From contig JAQENU010000002.1 of the NCBI GenBank assembly GCA_027676805.1, positions 310,001 through 374,000 on the forward strand: DNA of 64,000 nucleotides, written 5' to 3'. The DNA comes from Coprobacillaceae bacterium UN01-12pH3A. Lineage in GTDB: Bacteria > Bacillota_I > Bacilli_A > Erysipelotrichales > Coprobacillaceae. The position numbers and the translations under genes are program-made. Shown piece after piece: positions 22,149 to 31,217 of this stretch; the first letter of the stretch is position 1, and each line of letters starts with the position of its first letter. The notes under the pieces are model-generated. The model searched no databases and was not told where the DNA came from. It was given only the letters and a program-made list of their open reading frames with translations.

Positions 22149-23186
22149 CTAATAAATTAGCATTTTCTCAATGCTTGACGCTGGTTCTTCATAACGAATA
22201 CCCTCAATAATATGTTTTAGGTTATCAACTTCAATATTTAATATAATACTGTAAGTCATATAAACAAGTGAGGCATCTGTAGAAAAGCGCATATAACGTT
22301 TTGCAAGGTTATACTTGATCTTCTCTGTATAATATTCGATATAAACAAAATCCTGATCATCAACAAATAGCCTGTAACTTGACTCGGCTAATTTTCTCAG
22401 GAAAGTAGCAGCATCTGGTGTCGCAATCAATTCTTCCAAGAATGATCGTGGCATACGTGAATATTCCATAAATAATGTTGATTTAATATGTTGTGGTGTA
22501 GCGTGGAAATATTTCTTCAAACGATAGATTTTAGTAATATTCTGAAGTTCAATCATCGTATAAAGAACGGTTAATAAATCCTTCTGCTTTTTCCCCCGAT
22601 AAAGCTTCTTCACTACACTGACGTATGTGCTAAAGTAAACACGTTTTAATTCAATTTCCAAAATGTTGTAATCCATTGGTTCATCATCTTTAGGTCTTAA
22701 TGAAGCCAACACATCATAGTACTTTGTCTTTTTAACGAGTTCTAAAATATCATCATACGTATTGGCATTGATCAGTCCATAAATATTAAAGCTTGCTTGG
22801 CTAGCCAAATATTCAGGGATATCTAAATCAAAGCCTGTATAGATTTCAGAATTTAAAATTCTAATTTTATTAAGAAGCAGTTCGATTTCTCCTGAAACCA
22901 CTCCGATCTTATAGAATTCCATTTCTGATTTAGAAGCATAACGAATCAAACGACTAGTTCTTTCATAGTACTCTTTATTCAGTAACGCTTCCAATTGTCC
23001 ACGATGAACAGTATTTTCCTTGATATCAGATAACACGTTCGCATATTCAGTGTCACTTTTTAAATAAGCAACCATATCGGAAATGTTTCTTCTCTTTAGG
23101 AGTTCATCATAATCATTTTGCGTAAGCTTTTTAGCATACATTGATCTCGCTTTCGCAGAGACCGCATTTGATGATAAAGATCCCAT
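22149..23186 (-). CDS. ntpC: V-type ATPase subunit C (d-type adaptor)
   Basis: A 345-residue, mostly helical protein that seats the central stalk on the K ring. It has the N-terminal AVSAKARSMYAKKLT, RGQLEALLNKEYYERTSRLI and the C-terminal VDNLKHIIEGIRY typical of subunit C/AC39. It lies between the small stalk gene and the truncated subunit I. Here it precedes subunit I, which is not the usual Enterococcus gene order. Confidence 0.93.
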   Translation of the reverse strand: MGSLSSNAVSAKARSMYAKKLTQNDYDELLKRRNISDMVAYLKSDTEYANVLSDIKENTVHRGQLEALLNKEYYERTSRLIRYASKSEMEFYKIGVVSGEIELLLNKIRILNSEIYTGFDLDIPEYLASQASFNIYGLINANTYDDILELVKKTKYYDVLASLRPKDDEPMDYNILEIELKRVYFSTYVSVVKKLYRGKKQKDLLTVLYTMIELQNITKIYRLKKYFHATPQHIKSTLFMEYSRMPRSFLEELIATPDAATFLRKLAESSYRLFVDDQDFVYIEYYTEKIKYNLAKRYMRFSTDASLVYMTYSIILNIEVDNLKHIIEGIRYEEPASSIEKMLIY

Positions 23187-23201
23187 TCTTTCACCTCTAT
23201 C

Positions 23202-23513
23202 CTAAACTTCTTTACAACGACTTACGATAGTTTCAACCCAAGTGTCCTTCTTTGTCTCGTAAAGATTCAAAAGTGAAGCAAGAGATGCTTTAAACTCTTC
23301 TTCATTTCGAGTTTTTGTTGCTTCGATTTCAGCTTGCAGTTTTGCTTTATGCTCCGCAATGATCGCTTGTTGTTCTTTCATGAATGTATCATAGATTTCT
23401 TTCTTTTTCGCATTCATGTTGGTTTGAACATCATTTCTCTTTTGCTTAGCATCTTCAACGCTCTTTGCACAGTCACGATCGATTTCAACAATGTCTTGAA
23501 TAAATTTGTCCAA
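23202..23513 (-). CDS. ntpF: V-type ATPase small coiled-coil stalk subunit (G/H-like)
   Basis: About 104 residues, almost entirely charged coiled coil (QKRNDVQTNMNAKKKE, EIEATKTRNEEEFKAS). It is the first gene of the operon, where the stalk partner of subunit E is usually encoded. The start is a TTG at 23513. GGGAGGT lies 6 bp upstream of it, inside a longer frame opened by another TTG at 23528, so the longer start cannot be right. Confidence 0.85.
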   Translation of the reverse strand: MDKFIQDIVEIDRDCAKSVEDAKQKRNDVQTNMNAKKKEIYDTFMKEQQAIIAEHKAKLQAEIEATKTRNEEEFKASLASLLNLYETKKDTWVETIVSRCKEV

Positions 23514-23577
23514 TTTATTACCTCCCAACTATACTTTAACAATTGAATTACATCTAATTCTCTAAAAGTACTCTGTT

Positions 23578-23605
23578 AGTATACACCTAATAGTTTTTTT
23601 TTCAA
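23578..23605 (-). promoter_or_regulatory. Candidate promoter of the V-ATPase operon
   Basis: TTGAAA (23605-23600), a 16-bp spacer and TATACT (23583-23578) on the minus strand, about 65 bp before the TTG start codon. The stretch from 23606 to 23911 holds no gene that I can support. Confidence 0.6.
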
Positions 23606-23913
23606 GGATTTTTTAATAATTGAACGCAATTTTTATACCGATAAACTAACTCTCTCAACATGCCGATTTAACTGGAATTTATGGGCTTTTTTTCACAAAG
23701 CGGTTTCAATACTTAGGCTACCTAACAATTCCCTTTTGACAATTTTGGATAATATAAAAAACATAACCCCTGTATAGCCATAAAAAAGAGACAAGAATTA
23801 TGCTTTTAGAATCATTATTTTTTAATTCTCGATAAGCGATAACGATCATTTATTAAATATACTAACCCTATATTCTATGAAGCTGTTTTCCATTTGTGAA
23901 CCGTTATTAAGAT

Positions 23914-24333
23914 TTCTTAACACATGGAATGTTGGAGTTAAACATAAACAAGATTTATGAATTTGGAACACTTGTTTAATTTAAATACATGGGATGTTGT
24001 TATTAAACAGGATATCTACAACTATATGGGTAAAGTAGCCATATTTGAATACATAGAATGTTGTTGTTAAACGATTATTAAAAAATTAGATGCACAGAAA
24101 ATAAAAAATTTAAATACATCTTATGTTGTTGTTAAACGCAACATATGAAGGCAATAAAACTGAGAATTGAATTATTTAAATACATCTTATGTTGTTGTTA
24201 AACCTAGATGAATATGAATATCAATGTTTTGAACATGAATTTAAATACATCTTATGTTATTGTTAAACGTGATTAAAAATATGATTACTTCGGATGAAGT
24301 GGAATTTAAATACATCTTATGTTATTGTTAAAC
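23914..24333 (-). CRISPR. CRISPR array 1 (7 repeats, 6 spacers)
   Basis: 30-bp repeats starting ATTTAAATACAT and ending GTTAAAC on the plus strand, at 23914, 23979, 24043, 24108, 24174, 24239 and 24304. Spacers are 34-36 bp. The four rightmost repeats are nearly identical (the last two read GTTATTG where the others read GTTGTTG); the three leftmost are degenerate. Decay at the left and a leader at the right mean transcription runs on the minus strand. The repeat reads GTTTAAC...ATTTAAAT in that sense, which is typical of type I-B. Confidence 0.95.
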
Positions 24334-24508
24334 CCTTCGTAAATCCCGCTTTCTGTAACTTCATTATTTCATAATTCCCCTATAAATTCAAGGGATTCTC
24401 CTTATTTTACCAGCGACACCTTCATTTTTATAGATGAAATCAAAACGAAGAGAATAGTCCGTATTTATAGGCATAATTTCACTTTTTAGAAAAATGAGCT
24501 TGGTAAAA
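24334..24508 (-). promoter_or_regulatory. CRISPR leader of array 1
   Basis: An AT-rich sequence of about 170 bp next to the intact end of array 1. It is nearly the same as the leaders at 26726 and 35462. Shared landmarks are GCTTTCTGTAAC, CTCCTTATTTTACCAGCG, ACACCTTCATTTTTATA and the distal AAAATGAGC.TGGTAAAAT. It should hold the array promoter and the integration signals. Confidence 0.85.
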
Positions 24509-24765
24509 TTACATAATTAAATCATATCCCGTTTTTATAGGATATTTCTCTACTGTTTCTTGGCTAAAATCATTGTTATTAAATGGTCTTAAAGATACAA
24601 ACATAATTTTTGCATCTATTTATTATTTCTTTAATCTTCTTTTTAAGTTCCATAAGATTGATCGGAGTATTTCCTCCTCTAAAATAGAATAATAAAATGA
24701 CATTTGTTTCTTACATATTTTAGACACTACTTCCTCTCTGTTTGCTTAATTTATTAAAGTACAGA
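24509..24765 (-). pseudogene. cas2 pseudogene next to array 1
   Basis: The minus strand can be read as a broken copy of the intact cas2 at 26900. It gives KICKKQMSFYYSI, then after a shift FRGGNTPINLMELKKKIKE and YVCIFKTI, then after stops NNDFSQETVEKYPIKTG and YDLIM with a final stop. The intact protein has KVCKKYLSHFQYSVF, FRGEITPANLVNLKREL, YICIIKTI, NNVFGEEILGKRPVETG and EDLIL in the same order. Frameshifts and in-frame stops destroy it. It keeps the same position relative to the leader as the intact gene, so leader and gene were duplicated together. Confidence 0.88.
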
Positions 24766-24800
24766 ATATCTCAATTATTAAATAAAGACATTCTATAAAA

Positions 24801-25255
24801 TTAATAAACAGAATTGAAAAACTTTTCAATAATTGGTGAGATAGTTTCTTTCCAATTTTCATTAAGAGTCGTTGCATCAAAATCAGTTATACCAAAAATA
24901 TATAATTTATTAGTATAAGTTTGCATCATTATAGTCGCTGTTGATTGATCCTCTCCTATATAAAGGATATATTCAACTTCATAGTTAATAGTCTTAACAG
25001 TCCATTTATCAATTAATAACAATTGATTTATATCTTTTGGGGAATATTCAACTACAATATTAGTTAAGATTCCTCGTTCCTTAACATATTTTACCTTATA
25101 ATCTATTTCATTATTATAACCTGTGATTTCTTTAAATATTTGTGACGAAGGAAAATTTAGCAAGCTATTTAATAAGTCTATTTCTTTAATTCTTCTACCA
25201 TATATATACCACATATAACTAAAATAAAAACAACAATATAAATGAATTTTTTCAT
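24801..25255 (-). pseudogene. Small secreted/lipoprotein-like gene with a frameshift near its start
   Basis: The open frame of 137 residues from 25214 is not recognised. Upstream, an ATG at 25255 with AAAGG before it opens a signal-peptide-like MKKFIYIVVFILVICG in another frame, which then hits a TAG. The two frames meet at a TATATATA run near 25201-25208. Removing one TA unit joins them as VICGIYGRRIKEIDLLN, so the gene was probably an intact exported protein broken by one dinucleotide expansion. It lies between the cas2 remnant and fic. Phase variation or sequencing error are alternatives. Confidence 0.65.
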
Positions 25256-25315
25256 TTTGTTTATATACCTTTTACAATAAATCTTTACACAATTTTTGTG
25301 TTACTCCAAAATCTT

Positions 25316-26308
25316 TTAATGTCCAGTTCGCTTATATTTCTGCATACGGCTATTCGGGCTTTCCGGTATAGTCATCTCAACTAGCCCCATTTCAATTGCT
25401 GGCAAAAGATAATTGTTACGGAATGTCGGTCGATGCTTTAATCCCAATAAATCCATTAATTCCTTAGTTGAATAAACTTGATTACCTAAACACATAAGTA
25501 ATTTTTTCACTTGTTCGGTAACTTGAACGGTAACTTGTTCGGTTTCATCAATTTCTATCAATGCATCATAAATAACAATTAACAAAAATTCTACAAATTG
25601 TCCTGAATCTCCAAGATGGTCACATTCTCCAAGAATCTTGTAATATTCCTGTTGGCGTTCACGAATCAGTGTTTCAATCGGCAACCAGCCAAACACAGTA
25701 TTCCATTGATACAACAATAAAGTCTGCCACATTCTTCCCATTCTGCCATTTCCGTCTATAAAAGGATGGATAAATTCAAATTCATAATGAAAAACACAGC
25801 TTTTAATAAGCGGATGTGCATCAGATTCTCTTAGCCAGTTAAATAGCTCACTCATAAGTTGAGGTACAAACTCTGCCGATGGCGCTACATGAACAACCTT
25901 TTTACCTGAAAACACTCCAACTCCACTAGTCCTGTAAACACCCGGTTTATCTGTCAATTGCTTCATCAAAATATGATGTGCTTTTAATAAATCCTTTTGT
26001 GATAAAGGATTGAATTGTAATAATATTTCATAAGCTTCAAAAGCATTTTTTACTTCACAAATTTCAGAAGGTGCCCCTAAGATGCGTTTACCATTAACAA
26101 TATCCGTTACCTGCTCCAAAGATAAAGAATTATTTTCGATTGCTAATGAGGCTTGAATTGTCTTGATGCGATTATCTCTTCGTAATTTAGGATTTTTGTT
26201 CATTCTATCATTAATTGTAATTCTTGTAATCAGTTCTGTAATCTGTGATACTAAGTTGACTGTTTTATCTGTTATTGTATAAGGCGGAATATATAAATTT
26301 TCTTTCAT
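25316..26308 (-). CDS. Fic family protein (AMPylase-type) with C-terminal winged helix
   Basis: A 330-residue Fic protein. The catalytic motif HPFIDGNGRMGR (residues 181-192) is complete, so adenylyl transfer is likely. An N-terminal inhibitory-helix motif S-x-x-x-E-N is present as SLAIEN (54-59), which marks a self-inhibited class II-type Fic. The C-terminal 60 residues (TEQVKKLLMCLGNQVYSTKELMDLL region) look like a winged helix. The target protein is unknown. It is a single gene placed between CRISPR arrays 1 and 2, and no antitoxin gene is visible beside it. Confidence 0.93.
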   Translation of the reverse strand: MKENLYIPPYTITDKTVNLVSQITELITRITINDRMNKNPKLRRDNRIKTIQASLAIENNSLSLEQVTDIVNGKRILGAPSEICEVKNAFEAYEILLQFNPLSQKDLLKAHHILMKQLTDKPGVYRTSGVGVFSGKKVVHVAPSAEFVPQLMSELFNWLRESDAHPLIKSCVFHYEFEFIHPFIDGNGRMGRMWQTLLLYQWNTVFGWLPIETLIRERQQEYYKILGECDHLGDSGQFVEFLLIVIYDALIEIDETEQVTVQVTEQVKKLLMCLGNQVYSTKELMDLLGLKHRPTFRNNYLLPAIEMGLVEMTIPESPNSRMQKYKRTGH

Positions 26309-26365
26309 CTTTAAACCTCCCTATATGCAATACCTTGTTCTTTTATTTTTTAAAAATTATATCTT

Positions 26366-26725
26366 ATTTAAATACAAAAAACATTAAATGTTGTTGTTAA
26401 ACTTAGCTGACCAATGCTAAAATACTTCTTATACATATATTTAAATACATCTTATGTTGTTAAACACAAAATTTGGTGGAACATACTATATTGATGTAAA
26501 ATTTAAATACATCTTATGTTGTTGTTAAACCTTGATGTTAATAATTCATTTGATCTCTTAGATGAATTTAAATACATCTTATGTTGTTATTAAACACGTT
26601 CAAGCCTTATGGATCAAAAGATTTTACCATATTTAAATACATCTTATGTTGTTATTAAACAATAATGTAGATATTAATTCTTCTGATAATCAGGTATTTA
26701 AATACATCTTATGTTGTTATTAAAC
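26366..26725 (-). CRISPR. CRISPR array 2 (6 repeats, 5 spacers)
   Basis: Same repeat as array 1. Repeats are at 26366 (degenerate, with a 7-bp insertion), 26439 (27 bp, one GTT triplet lost), 26501, 26566, 26631 and 26696. Spacers are 35-36 bp. The three repeats nearest the leader share the variant GTTGTTATTAAAC. The leader and cas2 lie to the right, so transcription is on the minus strand, in line with the cas operon. Confidence 0.95.
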
Positions 26726-26899
26726 CCTCGTAAATACCGCTTTCTGTAACTCCATTATTCCATAAATCCCCTGTAAATTCAAGGAATTCTCCTTATTTTA
26801 CCAGCGACACCTTCATTTTTATAGATGAAATCAAAACGAGGAGAATAGTCCGTATTGATAGGCATAATCTCACTTTTATGAAAAATGAGCCTGGTAAAA
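26726..26899 (-). promoter_or_regulatory. CRISPR leader of array 2
   Basis: About 174 bp between the cas2 stop and the first intact repeat, close to identical with the leaders of arrays 1 and 3. It contains the same GCTTTCTGTAAC near the repeat and TCTCACTTTTATGAAAAATGAG distally (split here for clarity into an inverted pair CTCA.../...TGAG). Confidence 0.85.
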
Positions 26900-27193
26900 T
26901 CATAAGATCAAATCTTCACCAGTTTCTACTGGACGTTTCCCTAATATTTCTTCACCAAAAACATTATTACTTATTGTCTTAATAATACAGATGTAATCCT
27001 CTTCCTTATTTATTACTTTCTTTAATTCTCTTTTTAAATTTACTAGATTAGCTGGGGTAATTTCTCCTCTAAAAACAGAGTATTGAAAATGAGATAGATA
27101 TTTCTTACAGACTTTAAACACTTTCTGCACTCGTTTTTCTTTAACGTCATAAAAAACAATGGCGTAATTGTAATTAATCTTCTGCTTCTTCAT
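26900..27193 (-). CDS. cas2: CRISPR adaptation endonuclease Cas2
   Basis: A 97-residue Cas2 with the N-terminal strand AIVFYDVKEKRVQKVF, which carries the conserved Asp (Asp16), and the typical FRGEITPANL. With Cas1 it forms the spacer-integration complex. The gene starts 1 bp after cas1 and ends next to the leader of array 2. A broken second copy is at 24509. Confidence 0.97.
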   Translation of the reverse strand: MKKQKINYNYAIVFYDVKEKRVQKVFKVCKKYLSHFQYSVFRGEITPANLVNLKRELKKVINKEEDYICIIKTISNNVFGEEILGKRPVETGEDLIL

Positions 27194-27194
27194 G

Positions 27195-28193
27195 CTACAT
27201 TCCTCTTTTTATTGAAAAGGGAATAAACTTCTGATCTTCTAATATGCATTTTATCAATTTATAACAGTCTAACTTGATCGCTGTTTGATAAGTAATCTTT
27301 CTTTTTAGTTTTGGATGTATGAAAGTATTTGATAAGCGTTCTTCAAAAGCTTCAATAAATATTTTTTCCCCTTCTTCATTTAAAATACAATAATTAAGTT
27401 TCTTTTCAAAGTGTTTGTCTACCTTAATTTTTTTATTATTGATTAATTCAAAGATTGTTTTAAATACTATTACCGGTTTAAATACTTCACTGATATCTAA
27501 ACTTAAAGAAAAACGTCTTTCACTTGGTTCATGCAGAAAGCTGATACGTTGGTCTAAATGCGTTTGGTAAATGACTGATATTGTTTTTGTATAAAGCAAA
27601 GTATTTCCAAAAGAGATTAATGCATTAATAGGATTATCTGGCGGACGTTTTACTCTTTTTTGAAAAATAAATTCTTCAATCAAAATATATTGAAACATAT
27701 TATAAAATCTTTGCCACAGTTCACCTTCTAAAGCCATGATTGAGTAGATATCTTCAGTCTGTAATATTTTATTAGTAAACTCGCTTTGAATCCAATCAAT
27801 AGTTCCTTTTACTTCTTTTTTACCATGCTTATAATAATGATATAAGATTTCATAGATATTTTCGCCAATCCCATTTACAATATTTTGAGCAATTTCTATT
27901 CTCTGATTTGTATGTTTTTCAACTTGTTTAATAAGCAGTCTACCACTATTAAACTGATCTTTTGGATAAAAAGTACCACTATAATTTCCATGATAATTAA
28001 AAAAATGAATAATGATATGGTGCGATGAAATAAAATCTAATAACTTACTATTGATTGAAACTTCATTCAAGCAATAGATTTCTTTCGTATTTTCAATGGG
28101 AATATAAATGTTTTTACCGTTTTTTCTATAACAGAGTGAGTGATCTTTCCTAGATAGTTCCCCCATACTCATAATATATCGAGTCGTTCCCAT
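27195..28193 (-). CDS. cas1: CRISPR integrase Cas1 (type I-B)
   Basis: About 332 residues. The metal-binding residues are visible as Glu in ALEGELWQRFY, His in SFLHEPSERRF and Asp in LSLDISEVFKP. It catalyses spacer insertion at the leader end of arrays. The ATG at 28193 has AAGGAGGAAAGG just upstream. The longer frame from 28220 would overlap the cas4 end and include that site, so the shorter start is used. Confidence 0.97.
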   Translation of the reverse strand: MGTTRYIMSMGELSRKDHSLCYRKNGKNIYIPIENTKEIYCLNEVSINSKLLDFISSHHIIIHFFNYHGNYSGTFYPKDQFNSGRLLIKQVEKHTNQRIEIAQNIVNGIGENIYEILYHYYKHGKKEVKGTIDWIQSEFTNKILQTEDIYSIMALEGELWQRFYNMFQYILIEEFIFQKRVKRPPDNPINALISFGNTLLYTKTISVIYQTHLDQRISFLHEPSERRFSLSLDISEVFKPVIVFKTIFELINNKKIKVDKHFEKKLNYCILNEEGEKIFIEAFEERLSNTFIHPKLKRKITYQTAIKLDCYKLIKCILEDQKFIPFSIKRGM

Positions 28194-28207
28194 AAATCCT
28201 TTCCTCC

Positions 28208-28699
28208 TTATATGTAGCAATATTCATAATAAGCACATTTTTTACAGGTTGGCTGATGCAATATAGGGGGTATATCGGTAGATTTAATAAGTAATTGAAT
28301 CGACATTAAAAGCTGTTCAAGCTGATTTTCTATATCCTCTGTTAACTCTATAATCTTTGTATGACTATTTTTGTTCTTTTCAATAAATTGTATTTTTCCT
28401 TTTCTGATAATGCCCTTATCTTTAAGAACTTTCAAATAGAAGATTACTTGCCAACGACACGCTTCTTCATCCGCATCACTCTTTTTTATTTCAATTAAAT
28501 AGTCTTTAGTTAATTTATCTAAACGAATATTCTCAATACTTATTTCGCTGTTTAAATCATTTTCTAATTTTTCTTTATGTAAAGCTTTACCTATCATTAC
28601 ATTCTGACTATTGTCTTCTAAATTTATTTTATTTCCCATTAAATAGCATTGGCGCTTACAATGAATATAGTAGTTTACTAATGTTCCTGTTATATTCAT
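28208..28699 (-). CDS. cas4: Cas4 exonuclease
   Basis: A 163-residue Cas4. The Fe-S cluster cysteines are seen as an N-terminal CKRQCYLMG and a C-terminal CKKCAYYEYC. The nuclease core includes EIKKSDADEEACRWQVIFYL, where the Glu-x-Lys and a Gln of the RecB-type site lie. It trims and selects prespacers with the correct PAM. It overlaps the cas3 stop by 4 bp. Confidence 0.95.
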   Translation of the reverse strand: MNITGTLVNYYIHCKRQCYLMGNKINLEDNSQNVMIGKALHKEKLENDLNSEISIENIRLDKLTKDYLIEIKKSDADEEACRWQVIFYLKVLKDKGIIRKGKIQFIEKNKNSHTKIIELTEDIENQLEQLLMSIQLLIKSTDIPPILHQPTCKKCAYYEYCYI

Positions 28700-31179
28700 A
28701 GAAATCCCCCTCTTAATTTCTTTCTATCCAGTTTTCCGTTAACCATGTATTCATCTCCTTCTTCAATGTAATATAAGTCACCAATGACATCAGTATAATT
28801 CGATAAATCACTCGACTTAACTGTATAAATAAAATAATTCAATTGGCTTTTCACCAAAGACAGACGAACCATTTTTTCAGGATAATCCATCTTAGCCTTT
28901 AATAATTGACGATATTCCTTCCATACTTCTTCACCTTGTACACTAATTCCATTTATTTGCTCAGTTGTATTTATACATACGTCACAATATAATAGCTGGT
29001 CATCAATTAGTTTCATCTTGTCCGCAACATCAGCCCCTTTTAATAGACGCACTTCATTATTAAAATAGGGAAGTAGTCCGTTTATTGTATTGGCATCTCT
29101 TTTTTTAATAAGATCAAATATTTGTTTGTAATAATGGTCAAAATCTTTATCAATTAAAGATTTTATATTTTCAATTTTATTCAATGTTAATTCTATATTA
29201 TTTCTGACATCACCGCGATAAATAGCCCTTGCATTTCGATAGTTAAAGAAATATGCTTTCCCCTCTTTTAAGCAAGAACGATTGATTCTCCCCATAAACT
29301 GTTCTTCATTATCAAATAAAGAAACGTTTTTAAAACCTATATCCATATCAATATCTAACCCTGCTTCTACCACTTGTGTAGCCACTAAAAGCAATGTTTC
29401 ATCTTTATCGAGCTTTTGCTGGATAGTATTTAAAATACGTATTCTTTCTGCTTTATTATCATCACCTGTTAGTAATAAAAATTTGATTTTTTCTTCTCTA
29501 TCTAAACCTTTAGTCTTTATGATCTCATAAAAATCATAAGCATCTTGTTTAGCGATAAATTCAACCATGACCTTATTATGATTACAGTGTTCAAGTACAA
29601 AATCAGCAAGACCATCTAACGTTAAATTCTCTATTTTGAGTAAATCATCATGAATCGTAACTCTATTTTTAAAATATGGATGCTGGTAATAGAAAGAAGG
29701 TTCTTTGACTAATGGATATACCGGTACATCAATAGCTGTTAGCCGATCAATAGGCGGCAATGTCGCAGACATCATAATAACTTTTATATCTAATATCTCA
29801 GAAATGGTTTGAATAACTGTCATGATATACGACCACAAGCTGTTTTTATATGTTTGAATTTCATCAAAAACAAGAACACTATTGACCAATTTATAAAAAC
29901 CATATGTATTTTCTCGTCGTGGTGAAAACAGAGTATTAAACAAACTGACATGCGTTGTTAGTATAAATGGATAATTTAAAAATTGGCGATCAAGCATTGT
30001 TTTATTGAAATTTGTCTCCTCACTAATACTATTAATCATAGGTGTCACAGCATTAATAACCGCAATATCATTTAAATATTTATCCTCATCTTGAAAGATG
30101 TCTTTTAACGATTTAAAGTTTTGTTCAATTAGGGAATTAAACGGATAAATATAGAAGATCTTTCGCTTATCTTTCGCCGCCATATATAAACTTAAATAAT
30201 AAGCAATATTACTTTTTCCACTTCCAGTTGGAGCTTCTAAGTAGTAAATAGAATGATCAGGATTTTCTCTATACCGCTCAGCACTTTCTAAAAATAAGCG
30301 GCTTCGTAAATGATTAATGTCTGGTGCTTCTATATTTTGGTATTCTTCCAGCGTATGTGAAGTAATTCTTTGGTACAGCTTCGAATTCTTATATTGTTGG
30401 TATAGTTCATTTGAATGGCTAATCTCTTCGTCTATAGTACAGCGATTAAAAAATTGATTTGCCGCATAGTGATCACACGCCAGTAAAACTGAATAAAGCA
30501 ATCGACTGTATGTATAAACCACCGTATCTTGTTTAGTGTTAAAATTGTGTGTTACCTTTTCATAAACACCATAAAACCATCTTTTAGTAAATGCTTTTTC
30601 TATAAACCCAGCATCATTTTCTAATGTATAAAAGTCATTTCCCGCTGATAACTGAAGCACTATGTTTCTTCCTATATTCTGTTCATCAAATTCATCTAAA
30701 TATTTTCCAAAATCATCCAATTGAGTATGATGTCTTGATATCACATAGCTATTGATTAAACACAATACAACTAATCTTTGATCTAATTTAAAATCATCCT
30801 GGATTCTTCTTAGATAATAGTCTAAATAAAGAATTGCAGAAAGCAAAGAATGCTGACTTCCATAAAACTCATTCAAAACTAACCCATTCTTATTTTTCAT
30901 CTTTTCTTTTTGAAATTTATAATTTATTTTTCCCATATCATGAAAAATAATGAATCCCTTAATCATTTCTTTGGAAAACTCGATTTGCTTTTTATCCATA
31001 TTTGGAAAAAGAACTGTAAATATTCGATGAAAGATTTTTTCAAGATCTCTTTCCTGATTAAGAAGATTGTAATATTTTTGTACGAGGTATAGATGATCTT
31101 TCAGTAATTCTTTATTTGTATCATCAGAGTGAGAATAGATGTCCTTCTTTATTTTTGACATTAATTCTTCTATAAGCAT
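28696..31179 (-). CDS. cas3: Cas3 helicase-nuclease (HD domain fused)
   Basis: An 827-residue effector that unwinds and degrades target DNA recruited by Cascade. The N-terminal HD nuclease has FHDMGK (His80-Asp81), SRHH (149-151 region) and ACDHYAAN. The SF2 helicase has Walker A APTGSGKS (316-323), the DEIQ box in VLVFDEIQTY, MMSATLPP, and the motif VI segment QFMGRINRSC. All key motifs are intact, so interference could be active. Confidence 0.97.
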   Translation of the reverse strand: MLIEELMSKIKKDIYSHSDDTNKELLKDHLYLVQKYYNLLNQERDLEKIFHRIFTVLFPNMDKKQIEFSKEMIKGFIIFHDMGKINYKFQKEKMKNKNGLVLNEFYGSQHSLLSAILYLDYYLRRIQDDFKLDQRLVVLCLINSYVISRHHTQLDDFGKYLDEFDEQNIGRNIVLQLSAGNDFYTLENDAGFIEKAFTKRWFYGVYEKVTHNFNTKQDTVVYTYSRLLYSVLLACDHYAANQFFNRCTIDEEISHSNELYQQYKNSKLYQRITSHTLEEYQNIEAPDINHLRSRLFLESAERYRENPDHSIYYLEAPTGSGKSNIAYYLSLYMAAKDKRKIFYIYPFNSLIEQNFKSLKDIFQDEDKYLNDIAVINAVTPMINSISEETNFNKTMLDRQFLNYPFILTTHVSLFNTLFSPRRENTYGFYKLVNSVLVFDEIQTYKNSLWSYIMTVIQTISEILDIKVIMMSATLPPIDRLTAIDVPVYPLVKEPSFYYQHPYFKNRVTIHDDLLKIENLTLDGLADFVLEHCNHNKVMVEFIAKQDAYDFYEIIKTKGLDREEKIKFLLLTGDDNKAERIRILNTIQQKLDKDETLLLVATQVVEAGLDIDMDIGFKNVSLFDNEEQFMGRINRSCLKEGKAYFFNYRNARAIYRGDVRNNIELTLNKIENIKSLIDKDFDHYYKQIFDLIKKRDANTINGLLPYFNNEVRLLKGADVADKMKLIDDQLLYCDVCINTTEQINGISVQGEEVWKEYRQLLKAKMDYPEKMVRLSLVKSQLNYFIYTVKSSDLSNYTDVIGDLYYIEEGDEYMVNGKLDRKKLRGGFL

Positions 31180-31217
31180 CTTTCATTCCTCCTAAAAACT
31201 ACTTCGTAATGAAGTAG

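Noticed and set aside
23334..23546. A 70-residue plus-strand frame over the V-ATPase stalk gene
   Set aside because: It is a shadow of a coiled-coil gene in the operon and lacks a ribosome binding site.
23606..23911. Further CRISPR repeats or a small gene upstream of the V-ATPase operon
   Set aside because: No repeat-like match beyond the degenerate one at 23914 and no frame with a ribosome binding site were found.
28194..28220. Nine extra N-terminal residues of Cas1
   Set aside because: They overlap the cas4 end and contain the AAGGAGGAAAGG ribosome binding site for the ATG at 28193.
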